A stretch of DNA of 64,000 nucleotides, from assembly GCF_002878395.1 (NCBI RefSeq), contig NC_061118.1, forward strand, positions 2,430,310 to 2,494,309, read 5' to 3'. This DNA comes from Capsicum annuum. Taxonomy: Eukaryota; Streptophyta; Magnoliopsida; Solanales; Solanaceae. Position 1 is the first letter of the stretch. Every line of letters starts with the position of its first letter. The position numbers and the translations under genes are program-made. The notes below the pieces were generated by a model that was given only the letters and a program-made list of their open reading frames with translations, ran no database searches and had not been told where the DNA came from. Positions 46,749-58,700 of this stretch are shown piece by piece.

Positions 46749-49560
46749 TTAGATTCTTGTTGGAGCATTTCCACATGTTCTTCGATTGTGTCCTATTTTT
46801 CCACAACGCTCATATGAAATTTGTTGCTTAAAGTAGTCTATAATGCCCTTTCCCCGGTTGTTCTTTTTTGGTCTTCCTGGTTTTGGTTTCCAGATTGGTG
46901 GTAGTACTATATTAGTTGATATCTCTGCTGGAATGTGCCAAGCTGTTTCATCCGAAAGTGGTATAACTGGAAGTTCATATACTTTCAAGAAGTTTTCTCT
47001 TGTGTAATATGGAGCACAATAGCTTTGCAAATCCATATGTGTGTAGGTTAGGACTGCCATAGCATGTGGACAAGGTATGACATCTACTTGAAATTGTAGG
47101 CAGGAGTATTTTTTTCACGCATGCAAACAATGTTTCTTTTTCCAGTTTCATCAATGACTATATAAGAATAGTGAGTAGAACCCATCACCTGCAATGTATA
47201 AATATATTAGTAGATAGTGTGCACATTAGAATATGTAAGTGTCTGTGAAGTAGAAATAAGAAGTAATACCTTCATTTTATTTGATAGAATGAGATTTTCC
47301 CTCATTATTATATTGTATTTGTTTTCCAGTTCTGTAAATGTTGCTTCTGAATGCTGTCTATGCTCATTATGCCATCTCATGACCAGATCCATCATAAACT
47401 GTAGAAATTATTTAATTGGCAAGTCTCTTGCATCTCTATTTGTTGAATTTAAGGACTCTGCTATGTTTGAAGTGATGAACATCGACCTGTTGACATGGGC
47501 ATGAGCTATGGACCATTTTTCATAACCTATATCAAACAGATACTCCTTCACTCTATTATCGATTTTCTTTATGTCTTCCATAAGCCGATCAAAGTCTGCC
47601 TTTATGTACGTTCTGGCCATTGTAAAGAAGATCCCCTTTAGTTGCTTTTGATTCTTCTTAAATCTACCCTTAATGTTATTCCATAAATGGTAGATACATA
47701 TATAGTGAGCTACATTTGGATATACAAGTGCAACAACTTTTAATATGTTGTCATGCCTATCAGATACTATGCACATGCCTTCACTTTCACCAAAAGCAGT
47801 GTTAAATATACAAAAAAAATCATTACCACGAAGTATCATTTTCAGAATCAACAACAACATATGCTAGTGGAAAAATATGTCCTGATTAAACAAGTGGGAT
47901 AGTGTCTATCAGTGCATGCCAGTATATACATAATTTTGTCTAAAAAAATTTCATAAAACTCACCTGCTGCATCCAGTACACTAGCAGACATCATTGTTCC
48001 CTTGTATACCGATTTCAGAAATGTTCCATCAACAACAATGGTATGCATACAATATCTCCAGCCCCTAATTGATGTGCTTAACGCAATAAAAGCATATAAA
48101 AAGTGATTGTCCTCCGTTTTATGTAGCCTTGTGAATGATCTAGGATTTATTGTGTTTACCATGTATAGGTAAGCTGGCAATTTAGCATAAGATTCACGCA
48201 AGGAACCTCTTACCAGCTTAAGTGCTTTTTCTTTGGCTCTATATGCTTTTTTGTAGTTCATTCTAATTATGTACAAGTTTCTCATTTCTTCCATGATCTC
48301 TGCTGGAGTGTATGTTGACTTAAGATTTAGAAAGTTGTGCTTCACCATTTTAGCAATGGTTAAAGAAGTAGCATGCCGTTATGAAAGTATTCTGTCCGCA
48401 ATTGGACAGGTGTGATCATTGACAAATTTTGTCAACATGAAAACTTCTGAATTTTGTTGACTTGAAGATCTAAAACTCCAATTGCATCTCTGATTGATAC
48501 ACTTAAGATAGTACCTAGATACATTATGCAGTACACTGTTCATAACCAATATATATGCAGGTGCTATACAGAACTTACACAGTTCATATGCAGTACTTTA
48601 TATGCAGTATATATACAGGTCCTATATAGAAGCTACACATTCTGTACACAGGTCATATGGAGTTTATATACAGGTCCTATACAGTAGTTATAATATTATA
48701 TGCAGCATTTATGCAAATTTATACCAATATTCCAACAAAATATAAAACTTACACATTGTTGACAAAGGTCATATAAAGTAGTTATATAACTTAATATCTA
48801 ATATATATGTAGGTGCTATACAGAAATTACACAGTTCATATGCAGTACTTTATATGCAGTATATATACAGGTCCTATATAGTAGTTACACAGTATGCACA
48901 CAGGTCATATGCAGTTTATATACAGTATTTATGCAAATTTATACTAGCATTCCAATAAAATATAAAACTTATACATTGTTGACACAGGTCATATAAAGTA
49001 ATTATATAGTTTATACCTTGATGATGATGATCTTTTCACCTTAAATTGATATCTCTCACGGATTGCATAATCTTTCATCACACTTGATATTGTATTTTTA
49101 TCCCAGTACAGCTGCCCTTCTTTAATATCTCTATGAAGTGGATCCTTAATTATCGATTCGGGCTGTTCTTCCATTTCTTCATCTTCAATTGTATAATCAG
49201 AAATATGTATCGGATGAACTTGAATAACAGTCGGAGATGTTTCGATCAAATTTCCAATTGAGGATTTCCTATTTTCAAATGTATTTTGTAGTGTTATACA
49301 CAATGAACATTCATTTTTATCCAATTTTTTTTCTTCATCTCCATATAAAGTCTAATACTCATATTATTGTAAATAGTCATAGATCCACTCTTACAATGTA
49401 TTTTATTGTCATTAAACCAGAATTTCGCTCTATATTCAACTACTTATGCAGTTCATCAATAAAATATTCGTACCTGCAATCCGAATTCAAAAGTACTCCA
49501 TTGATTGTAAACTTTTTTCAAATTGTACATCACTTAATCACTCTCCTCCGTATTGTAGCA
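46749..49560 (-). pseudogene. mudrA: mudrA-type MULE transposase, broken
   Basis: Minus strand. The N-terminal part (about 49560-49017) is frameshifted but readable (INGVLLNSDCRYEY ..., then an acidic stretch and LYWDKNTISSVMKDYAIRER, the MuDR N-terminal domain). Exon 2 (48514-47964) continues YYLKCINQRCNWSF, has an in-frame TAA near 48385, and carries the transposase start VVDGTFLKSVYKGT with the first catalytic Asp at 48028-48030. Exon 3 (47881-47270) has PLAYVVVDSENDTSW, a frameshift, CIVSDRHDNI (second Asp 47759-47761), CIYHLWNNIK, SNIAESLN (Glu 47456-47458) and a TAA after DLPIK. Exon 4 (47188-46749) has a SWIM-type CPHAMAV, a frameshift, GRPKKNNRGKG and a CCHC knuckle whose first Cys is Tyr (YERCGKIGHNRRTC). 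Introns: 48515-49016, 47882-47963, 47189-47269, all GT/AG. The DDE residues survive but frameshifts and stops make it non-functional. Confidence 0.88.
48515..49016. repeat. mudrA intron made almost entirely of the MULE C repeat
   Basis: Two copies of the about 240-bp unit (phrases ATGCAGTACTTTATATGCAG and AAATATAAAACTTATACATT) fill the 502-bp intron. The donor is AAG|GTATAA at 49017/49016 and the acceptor CTAG at 48518-48515. The unit is the same as in 45560-46460. Confidence 0.8.
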
Positions 49561-50195
49561 TAATTGAAACTAAAATTAAACTTGAAGCCATAATTTTGTG
49601 TTAACTGAATCTAATTGTGAATGAAAAAAATTTTTTTGAAGCTAATTTACGGAGGATTTTATATATTTATATGCAATTTATGAATGTATTTTAAGATAAT
49701 ATGGTGTATTTGAAAAAAGATTTGTAATGTAAAATTAATGAAAAGAAATCCTGAGATAAAATTGAAAAAGAAAAGTGTAAGTTTTAATTAAAAAGGAAAG
49801 AAATATATTACATAATTTTTGCGGCTTTTTAATGGTGATTAGAAGATGGTTAGAATATGATATTATTTTAATGACTGTTAAGTAAAAATTAAAAAAAAAG
49901 GTTATTTTTATGGAATAAGTTTTAGGAGAAGACTATTTTTGTCCTTCTTCCAATATTTATAGCGTTGCGCATTTCAAGGCACGTGCACTTATTATCCTTA
50001 GGCGTGTTTGAAAGTTGGATGTTAATTGAAATTGAGATTATTACTAGGTTAGTGATTATTATTCTAATAGTAGAGGTGGATGGACGTGTCAGTACGTCCC
50101 AATACCAACCTCTCCACTACAGCTACGTCATAATCCCATTTAGGTTTGTTTTTCCTTTACCCTTTTTCTTTTCCCCCAAAACCGCCTTTGATTTC

Positions 50196-50203
50196 TTTAT
50201 AAG
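50196..50203 (+). promoter_or_regulatory. TATA-like element of the PNRC-like gene
   Basis: TTTATAAG, 213 bp before the ATG at 50409, followed by a C/T-rich leader. It is the best TATA candidate between the MULE C end (49951) and the gene. Confidence 0.45.
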
Positions 50204-50408
50204 CCCCTCCTCTGTTCCCTTTCCAAATCCATGAGCGAACCTCTAGATTTCCAAACCTTTTATCTTCTTTCTTCCTAAATTATTTATTCCAGATACTAGA
50301 TCTGTTTGTTTGTATGTATGTATCTGTTTCAATAGCAATAACAATTTTTTCTCACGTATTTGATCTCTTTTGATCTGTTTCTCCCACACGTCTTTTGCAA
50401 CTTTTCCA

Positions 50409-50951
50409 ATGGCCGGTGTTGCTGTTCTTCAACCGCATGATGTTCTCAAACAGCGTGGAAGTTATCGTCAGATCTATGCAGAACCTGTGATTTCTAGACG
50501 AAATTCCAGTTCTAACCCTCTACCAATCCCTAACCCTAAGAACAATCGAAGAAAGCGAAGTCCACGTAAGGGTGGATCGTCTAACTTTTCGACTTCTCCT
50601 GCTGCTAAAAATAAAAACCTCCATCTGGTGATGGGCGAGGTGAAAATTCTCAAGCGCGGTGAAGTGTTGACCAATAAGTTGTCGTTGAACATAGTAAAGG
50701 AGGACAACAATTTTGTCAGTGGTGAAGTTGTTGGAGATTTGCTCTTGTCCACTACAGATCGGCTTGGTCTAGAGCCGGATATGGTTCCGAAGCACATAAC
50801 AATTGCTGATTTATATGCTGGATCGGCTTTCGTCTCCTCCCCGCCACCGAGCTCTTTGCCCGTGCCGGCTTTCTTCAAGAAGAAAAGTGAGGGGGATAAC
50901 CTTGAAGCCACAAGTGACTTGAGGCGTCTTCTCAGGCTCGATCTGTCCTAA
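50409..50951 (+). CDS. Small basic plant protein with PNRC-like proline motif
   Basis: A single uninterrupted frame of 180 codons starting MAGVAVLQPHDVLKQRGSYR. I chose the ATG at 50409 because an upstream in-frame start would add only a hydrophobic, UTR-like stretch. Features: a basic cluster NNRRKRSPRKGG at residues 45-56 (likely nuclear signal), a middle region VMGEVKILKRGE (74-85), and SSPPPSSLPVPAFFKKK at 143-159. The last resembles the short motif of PNRC-type proteins, which in animals binds nuclear receptors and the decapping factor Dcp1. The C-terminus DLRRLLRLDLS contains LRLDL (175-179), an LxLxL pattern as in EAR repression motifs. Composition and codon use are balanced, unlike the transposon relics. 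A TATA-like element lies upstream, and there is about 500 bp of T-rich 3' sequence. This is probably a live host gene with an uncharacterised role in mRNA turnover or transcription; the function is inference from short motifs. Confidence 0.8.
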   Translation: MAGVAVLQPHDVLKQRGSYRQIYAEPVISRRNSSSNPLPIPNPKNNRRKRSPRKGGSSNFSTSPAAKNKNLHLVMGEVKILKRGEVLTNKLSLNIVKEDNNFVSGEVVGDLLLSTTDRLGLEPDMVPKHITIADLYAGSAFVSSPPPSSLPVPAFFKKKSEGDNLEATSDLRRLLRLDLS

Positions 50952-51450
50952 AGGATCCTGGGATGTACCAGTGATGATGATGATGATGGAGTTATATAAG
51001 TCTTTGAATAAGAAGTTTGTGCTTTGCTCCCGGCTCGTGAAAGCTTCCCTTATTTTTTCAAGTGGAAGGACGAGGTTGGAAAGCAATTTGTCAAATTTCC
51101 TTGTTTAGGTCCTTCATTTTAACTTCCCATTATAGTAGGAAAAGTAGATCTAGCTAGGATGTTTTTGGTCGACTTATATAGTAGTAGCTTTATAGTCTTG
51201 TCAGAACTTTGGGTTTTTCGTTTTAAGCATCAGTGGTTCTTATGGCCTGCTATAGTATTGTAGGGTCAGTAGGTCTAGTTTCAGTCTGGTAGTGGCTTAG
51301 AGCCATTAACATATCCTTGTGTAGTTTAGCTGTCTTCGATTTCATATGTAATTAGAAAGATTTTTAGTTTTGTGTCAACTCACTGCTCTGCTTGGTTATT
51401 ATAACTCGCTCTGTTTGTTCCTCTTTGGGGAGGATCTGTCCGAATGAAAC
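50952..51450 (+). other. 3' untranslated and flanking region of the PNRC-like gene
   Basis: Moderate-complexity, T-rich sequence after the TAA/TAG-rich end of the gene, with a (GAT)5 run at about 50975-50990. No further gene. The polyadenylation site cannot be fixed from sequence alone. Confidence 0.4.
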
Positions 51451-51461
51451 ATGTTACTTTG

Positions 51462-52711
51462 GGTGTGTTTGGCATGATGTCTTATTTTCCTTGTTATATT
51501 TTTTTAAAACGAATTCATTTTCCGCCATTTGACAAGTGAAATCATTTTCTGAGATGTGATTTATGGAACTTGAAATCAAAATATGAAAAAAAGTGACTAA
51601 AATAGATTATTATTTATTTAATAGTTATTAAAATAGGCTAAACTAATATTTTTTTCATTTTATTTTAGTTGAATTCTTTCTAAGAATATTTGTTTCAATT
51701 TAATTGTTTCATTCATAAAATTAGTAAAATTTTAATATGTTTTTTCAATAATGTTTTTTATCATTAAATGATTAATTAAGTTATATATATTTAAATTTAT
51801 ATTTTTTAAGCACAATTAATAAGGTCAATTTGATGAAATAGATTTTTAATAAATGGATGTTTCAAAGTGTATAAGGGCTAACTAATACGAAATAGGAGGA
51901 GTAATTTATTATGTTTTATATTTTTTTTAATGATTTGATAGTAGATGTGTACAATAAAAAAGTTTTAGAAAAACGTAGTGACAATTTATTACGTTTTATA
52001 TAATTTTTTTATAAAATATAATAATTTATTATGTTTTATAAATTTTTTTATAGAATATAATAATTTATTATGTCAAATGATTTGATATAAAGAAGTGACT
52101 TAATATTACATTAAGTTTTTTTAAAATAAAATTATAAATTAAAACTTTATAGCTTTTATAAATTAAAATTTTTTATTATATAATTTATAAATTATAACTT
52201 TTCATTATGTTTCTTACAAAAACAAAATTAAAAAGTTATTGTTTCATTTTGTCAAATCATGTACTATCTAACTCACTTTTTTTGATTTTTTCTTTCATAA
52301 ATTGTACTAAGAAGTTACTTTTTAATAAATAAAAAAATAAAAAATACGTAATTATAAATTTATTTTATTAATACGTAATAAAAAATTACATTATTTTTTA
52401 AATTTGATCAGATAAATATATAATTATTAATGTCACATCTCATATAAACTGACCGAATGATTAAAAATGTGTAGTTAAATATTATCTTTTAGAAAATATA
52501 TTATATTTTTAATTAGAGGGCCATACGCTTATGTAAAATTAAAATTTAGGTAGAAAAATATATTTTCTATTCACCAACTAAACATCATAAAATATTTTTT
52601 GACAAATATTTTTCACTCAACGACCAAACATAAAAAAATAAGACACCAACTTATTTTCTATGAAAACATTTTTTAGGAAAATATTTTTCATCATACTAAA
52701 CGCACCCTTTG
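51462..52711. mobile_element. Candidate TIR element (non-autonomous DNA transposon)
   Basis: GGGTGTGTTTGGCATGATG at about 51459-51480 is matched in inverted form by GGGTGCGTTTAGTATGATG read inward from about 52708. Beyond these, GTTAC/GTAAC also mirror each other outside three T bases (TTT on both sides, the possible target duplication). The interior of about 1.25 kb is AT-rich and non-coding. The superfamily is not settled. Confidence 0.5.
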
Positions 52712-52929
52712 TAACTCAATTCTTCCGTGCTAACAAAATTCCCACTTATTCTGTATGCTTGATCTCCATAATCACATTATTTGGATGGTTAATTGCCAGT
52801 GTCTTCAGTGCACTCTTCTTCTTGAACCGCAACCATGCCTCGTACAGTGGTTCAGAAAGTAACTGCCTGAAATTATAGATCTCGTCCTTCAACTACAATA
52901 TTCTCAAAAATAGGAAGAATCGATCAAAG

Positions 52930-53515
52930 AACTACATCAGCAACTCGTTCCAATGAGTGATGGACCCACGAGGTAATTCCCCTAGCCATAATATCACTTC
53001 ACCCGTCAGAGAGAATAGAAACAACCTAAGTCTCAAAGTTTTGGGACTCACCCCAGGTAAACTATATGAAGTGTAGATCCCCACAAAATTCATGATGTGC
53101 ATGTTTATGTCATTCGTCGGCAAACTAGCAAACACATCCTTCAAATTGAGCAGCTGAATCATATTACTTGTGATATCAAACTTCACCCCAAGGGAAATTC
53201 ATGAGGAATGTTAACTCCTATCACAATAGGCTCAATATACCCCAAGCCATCCTCTGAATCATCATATGATGGCAAGTACTAAAAAGCTAGGGGCGTTTGA
53301 ACTCTATATCTTCAACCTCTATCGAATTTTGCTCGATGCTCTACTTCCTGCCTCTGTCTTTTTTCTTAAGATGCACGATGGCAGCCGCATCTCTTCACGC
53401 ATTTGCTTCAACTAGTAACTGTGTAGTGATTTACGCAGCTATCTTTTAAGCACCGAGTAAAGGCTTAGGATTCAACTCAAGTGGATCATTTTGAGGCAGA
53501 TCTACATTCTGTCGT
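52930..53515 (-). pseudogene. gag: gag fragment of a second gypsy lineage (Ogre/Tat-like)
   Basis: Minus-strand frame 53186-52932 reads MIQLLNLKDVFASLPTNDIN, MHIMNFVGIYTSYSLPGVSP and LFSLTGEVILWLGELPRGSI, a gag N-terminus typical of non-chromovirus plant gypsy elements. Weaker pieces (LPQNDPLELNPKPLL) precede it up to about 53515. It differs in type from the gag of the neighbouring internal region at 59000-60064, yet directly follows that element's leader (53515-53590). Stops and the end near 52930 make it a fragment. Confidence 0.65.
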
Positions 53516-53768
53516 AGGGTATCCTAGTCGCAAACTCAAGGTCCATATCTCTAATCATCATGGGTCGCATCCTGACCATCTATGAAAGAATGAAACAATA
53601 TAAATTTTAGAAACCAACCCAGACTTGAGGCATTAAATGAACAAAGAAAGTGAAGTTCTCCTAAGAATGTCCAATAGCCTCCTGAAGATTAGAAATGAAT
53701 GTCATTATTCTAATCCACAGGACTCTACTAGACACTTGATTTTGAACTAACAATACAATTGAACCTAC
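53515..53768 (-). mobile_element. Second copy of gypsy leader and gag start
   Basis: From the primer-site relic at 53780-53769 downwards, the sequence matches 60252-60020: the same leader phrases (GAGGCTATTGGACATT, GTGAAGTTCTCCTAA in plus orientation) and the same gag start reading MVRMRPMMIRDMDLEFATR on the minus strand. The match stops near 53515, where the unrelated gag piece begins. Confidence 0.65.
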
Positions 53769-53784
53769 GCTTTGATACTAATTT

Positions 53785-55790
53785 TTCATGATCCAATTTT
53801 ACTTGTCACGATGACACCTACTTTAACCCACCAGTAGGTAAACAAAATCGTAACCTGAAAAGACAAGTAATGGGTTAGTTGGTGGAAGGTACAATGAATA
53901 CTAAAATTAAGCATACAACTAGATTGTAGGCGATAAAATATAACTATGATATCATACATATAGGTTAGAGAGAAAAATAGCACAAGAGTATCCCACGGTA
54001 TAGTAAGGTAGGTACATGGGAAACTAATTAAAAGACTAAGAGTACTAATAGAATCATTATACATATAGTCTTAAATGTAATAACTGTTCAAAATACGGAA
54101 GGGCAGAGAATTAGCTCCTTCTCCAAAAGCTCACCCTGTCTCTAAACTCTAAGTATGTGCTGGAAAGAATGTCAACAGTGACAACTAGAATTTACCCAAA
54201 ACAATGGGTACTCAGTAGGCATCATCGGTTGATTGAGCCAAATCATAATAAAAGCATAATAAGATGTGAGAACTGTAAATTAAAGTCAGGGATAAAAGGA
54301 AAAAACTAAAATAATACTTCAATTGACAGAAAATAATAATGAAGTAAATAAATTCCAAGGAATACACTCTAATTTATAGTCTAACTAGACCTCCATAAGC
54401 CCAAAGAAGCAAACAAGAGAAAAGCAACCTAACTAAGCCCTCATAAGTTCGATGAAAACAATCAAGAAAGAACCACTGACAATTCTAATAATCATAAAGC
54501 AACTAAAAACCAAAACCATATCTATGAATCTCTTTCATACCATATCCACCAAACTCAAACTGGATCCTTAACGCTTATTACTAGACCATAAATACCACAC
54601 TCAAATTGATATCTAAATAACATAAGTAAATAGTAAATTTTGAACTCAAACCAGTGCATAAATATCATAAGTAAATGGCAAGTGTCAAACTCAAACTGGT
54701 CTTTAAATATCACAAATGAATAGTAAGTATCGAACACCGTTATTTAAAGTAGAATAAGGTAACAAGCCTAATCAAGAGTCAAAATATGTCTAAATCATGA
54801 TCAGTCTCAAGAATACTTACAAGGCATTGAAAGAAGGCTTCCTAGGTCTACAAGGAGCTAATTAGGATATTTGACCGAAAAAGGGCCAATGAGACATGCT
54901 ACTAACACCAAAAGTCCATACTATGGTAACTTATACCCAAAACTAGACTAAGACTTTCAAGTTCTACTACTAATTATTAAATAAGTCTAACTAATTCCTA
55001 AAGCAACAATCAATCTCAAGGAAAATGGGGAAATAGGCCAATTCTACCTAAAAACTGCTCACTAACCGGCTAAATATTCAAAAATTCACTCAGCATACAA
55101 CCAAGTTATAACTTCCAACCCAAATCTAGAAAAATACCATACTAATATCATAATAAATATTAATGTAAAATAAAGTAATCCTAGTCTACCTAGACATCCA
55201 CGGATGCCTGAGAAAGTACATTAAATTAGAGATTTTCTTTTCGAGAAGCCTCTGCATGAGGCCACACTATCAAAATAATGATCAACACATTAATATGATA
55301 ATAATGATACCCATATTGCATATGATATTTTGGATCCAAAATTGAGCTAAAATCCCACGTGGGTCCTACTTGCAGAATCTTATCTTTGAAATCGTCAAAA
55401 TATCTCTCTAGTATCAAGGATCATTAACCCTAAAAAATAGCTGAAAATCGAGCACAATTCTCCCTCAAATCAGCCAACAAAGTATTAGGGAGTTCGAGAT
55501 TAAAACGGAGAATTAAAAAATAAACTAAAGGAAACTTACGATAATCCTTGATGAGAAAATATCCTACGAACTCTCCAACCCACCACAAACGCCCACATCT
55601 CGACTGTTTCACTCTATTAGCTCTTTAAGGCATTTAATGGAAGTTGGGACTTACAAAAATGAAAGAGAATTGTGTTTCATAGCAATAAATATTATTAGGG
55701 GTCCCTGCATCGCAATTGTGAGGACTCCATCGTGAATGCGAGGCTTATCCAATGATTCACAAAGTAAGTCAGTGCCACAAGGCATATTCG
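53785..55790 (-). repeat. Minus-strand gypsy LTR, copy 1
   Basis: Nearly collinear with 60268-62330. The low-coordinate end GATCATGAAA abuts a degenerate primer site (TAGTATCAAAGC, 53780-53769, two mismatches to the iMet type). The LTR contains a tandem repeat of about 62 bp (CTCAAACTGG ... AACATAAGTAAATAG, 54580-54750). The high-coordinate end fuses to truncated integrase near 55790, so the exact start of the LTR is uncertain. Confidence 0.7.
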
Positions 55791-58700
55791 CTCAGGTCTC
55801 AAACCAACCTATCAGAGATTGACAAATCCTAAAATATAATACCTCAAATAGTGCCATCTCAATACTTAAATTATAGCTATTATTATTAGGAAAAACCTTG
55901 ATAAGTCTAACCTGAATAGTCTGCTTTGACTACGCATCGATCTAAGGGTGAAAATGTTATTGGGGTCAATTTGAGTACCCAAATGCTCTTGAAAAGTCCT
56001 CCAAAATCTAGAGGTAAATCTTGAGCCTCTGGCTAAAATAACAGATATGGGTACTCCATGCAGGGGAACTATCTCGGAAACATAGATATGACCAAACCTC
56101 TTAGCAGTAAAATACTTATAAATAGGGAGAAAATCATCCAATTTGGTCAATCGATCTATAATGACCTAATGCAATTGGAACCACGAGAAGTATGAGGCAT
56201 CCCACTAACGAAGTCCATGATGATCTACTGCCACTTTCACTCATGAATAGTTAATCTTTAAATCAGGCCACCAGGTCTCTGATGCTTGCCCTTACTTGCT
56301 GATACCATAGGCAACGAGATACAAAGTCTGTTATATATCTCTCTTCATGCCACTCCATCAGTAATACTGCCTCAAATCTCTATATATTTTGGATTTGAGC
56401 CTCTCTCAATATTAGTTGAATCAAGTCCCCAACCCTCGAAACATAAATGCAACCATCATATCTCAGAATACCCTCTAAATCTAAGGTAGTTGCCCTCCTG
56501 GATTCACCCCTTAGAACCTTATCATGGATATTGAAAAGTCTACTATCCTCACACTGGAAACTCTAAATCTTCTCAAGTAAGCTATATTTAGCCTCAACAC
56601 TAGCAAGGATCCTTCGGGAGTCTAAAATATCAGGTCAATCCATCAAGTTGGCTAAGGATTGGATGTCCTAAGCCAGCGGCCACTCAAAAATTAAAATAGA
56701 AGCAAAGTTACCCATACTCACTAGCTTCTAGTTCAAGGAGTCCACTACCCTATTCGCCTTACCTATATAGTATAGAATAGAGATATCATACACCTTCAAC
56801 AACTCCATCCATCTGCACTGTCTAGAATTTAGCTCCCTCTGAGCCATAAGGTGTTGAAGACTACAGTGATCCATGTAAATCTCACAATAAAGGCCACACA
56901 AGTAATGCCACTAAATCTTAAGTGCAAAGACTACCACCACCAACTCCAAATTATGAGTGGGTAGATGCACTGGTGGACCTTCAACTGGCTGGACGCATAA
57001 TAAACTCGACCCTGTTGCATTAAAACACAACCCAAACTAACACCAAAAACATCACAATGGATGTTAAATCCCTATCCCTAGACAAAAAAAGTCAAAATAG
57101 GAGCTAAATTGAGAAATCCCTCGAGCTTCAGAAAGCTCAACTCATACTCCTTGAAATTGAAAAAGAACCTTTTTTCTAGTCAACCTAGTCATCAGCACTG
57201 TTATAGTGGAAAAACTTTCATCGTATCACCAATAATAAACTGCCAAACCAATAAGGTTATGAATATCAGTTAGAGATATAAGCCTGGCCCAGTCATGAAT
57301 AGCCTAAATCTTAGTTAGATCCACCATAATCCCATCCTTAGACATCCCATGTCCTAGGAATATAATAGACTCAAACCAAAACTCAGACTTTGAGAATTTG
57401 CCAAAAGCCTATAATCTCTCAAAGTCTGGAGCACAATCCTCAAATGTTACTCGTTCTCCTACCTATACTTGGGTACATTAGGATGCCATTAATAAAAAAT
57501 CACAAAGGTGTCCGAATAGGTTATAACTACTTGGTTAATCAAATCCATGAAAGCAGCTGTGTATTGGTGAACCCAAAACACATCACCAAGAACTCGTAAT
57601 AGCCATAGCAAGTTTTGAAGGTTGTCTTAGAGATGTCCTCAGCCCGAATCCCCAACTGATGGTTATTGCATCTCAAGTCAATCTTAGAGAATAATGTCTC
57701 TCCCTGAAGTTGGTCAAATAAGTCATCAATACGAGGTACGGGATACTTAATCTTCATTTTCACCTTATTCAACTGCCTTTAGTTGATGCACATACGCATA
57801 GAACCAACCTTTTTCTTCACGAATAAGACAGGAGCACCAAAGGCAATACACTCGACCAAATAAAACATTTACCTAAAAGATTGTTAACTAAGAATTTAGC
57901 TCTTTAAGATCAATAGGAGTCAATAGGATAATATGTCATTGAAATAGGTCAAGTGTCAGGCTCAAGATCAATAACAACCTCAATATCACGCTCAGGAGGA
58001 AGGCCATATAGATTAGTAGGAAAAACAACATGAAAAATCATGGACTATAGGAACAGAATAAAGAGAAGGACTCTATGTACTATTATCATAAATATAAGCA
58101 AGATAGGATTCACACCCCCTTGATATAAGCCTCATATCCCAAACATAAGAAATAATCCCTGTCGATGCATTGCAAAATAGGACCCTTTTACACAACTGAG
58201 GGGTATGCCAAGCATGGCCAAGGTAACAGTCTTGAAAAAATAGTTCAAGATCGCATGATAAGGGGATAACTACTCCATGCCCCAAATCATATCAAATTCC
58301 ATCAAATCTAACATAATAAGGTCAGCCTGAGTATCAAACTCTCAAACGGTCGTAACACATAACCTATAAACTTATTCCACTATTAAGGAATCTCCTACGG
58401 GAGTAGATATACACAATGACACAGGTAAGAACACCCAAGACAACTCTAACCCCTGTGCATAAAAAGCAAACAAATGAATGAGTGGATTCCAAATTGAATA
58501 AAAAATAGCTGGATGATGACATATGAAATCATATCTACAATAATTGTATCTAAAGACTCTACATTTGGCCTATCACGTACATTTTATAAATGACCTTTCC
58601 CGCTACCTAGATGGGTGCCTGACCGATAATCGTTCATACCTGCTTGAGGATCTCCTTGAGAACCCTAAAAACCACCCCTATGATCCTACATACCACTTTT

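Larger units (their letters stand above)
40343..49951. mobile_element. MULE C: Mutator-like element with mudrA and an Ulp1-family gene
   Basis: Borders are set by matching ends (GGAAAAAGGAC at the left, GGAAGAAGGAC read inward from the right) and an 8-bp direct repeat AATATTTA (40335-40342 and 49952-49959; 8 of 9 if extended). The inside carries a mudrA-type transposase on the minus strand (46749-49560) and a DUF1985/Ulp1 gene on the plus strand (40649-45455), pointing towards each other. Between them, and inside introns of both, lies a shared AT-rich repeat. Plant MULEs carrying Ulp1-like proteases are an established class. Here both genes are broken. The left flank matches the tail of the third Helitron-like unit up to the point of insertion, and a degenerate rest of that tail (TATAGCGTTGCGC ... 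GGCACGTGCAC) follows at 49957. TIR similarity beyond the first 12 bp is weak. Confidence 0.8.

Noticed and set aside
49952..50020. A complete Helitron 3' end to the right of MULE C
   Set aside because: A GGCACGTGCAC-like half stem is visible but there is no proper second stem half or CTRR end; only a degenerate remainder can be claimed.
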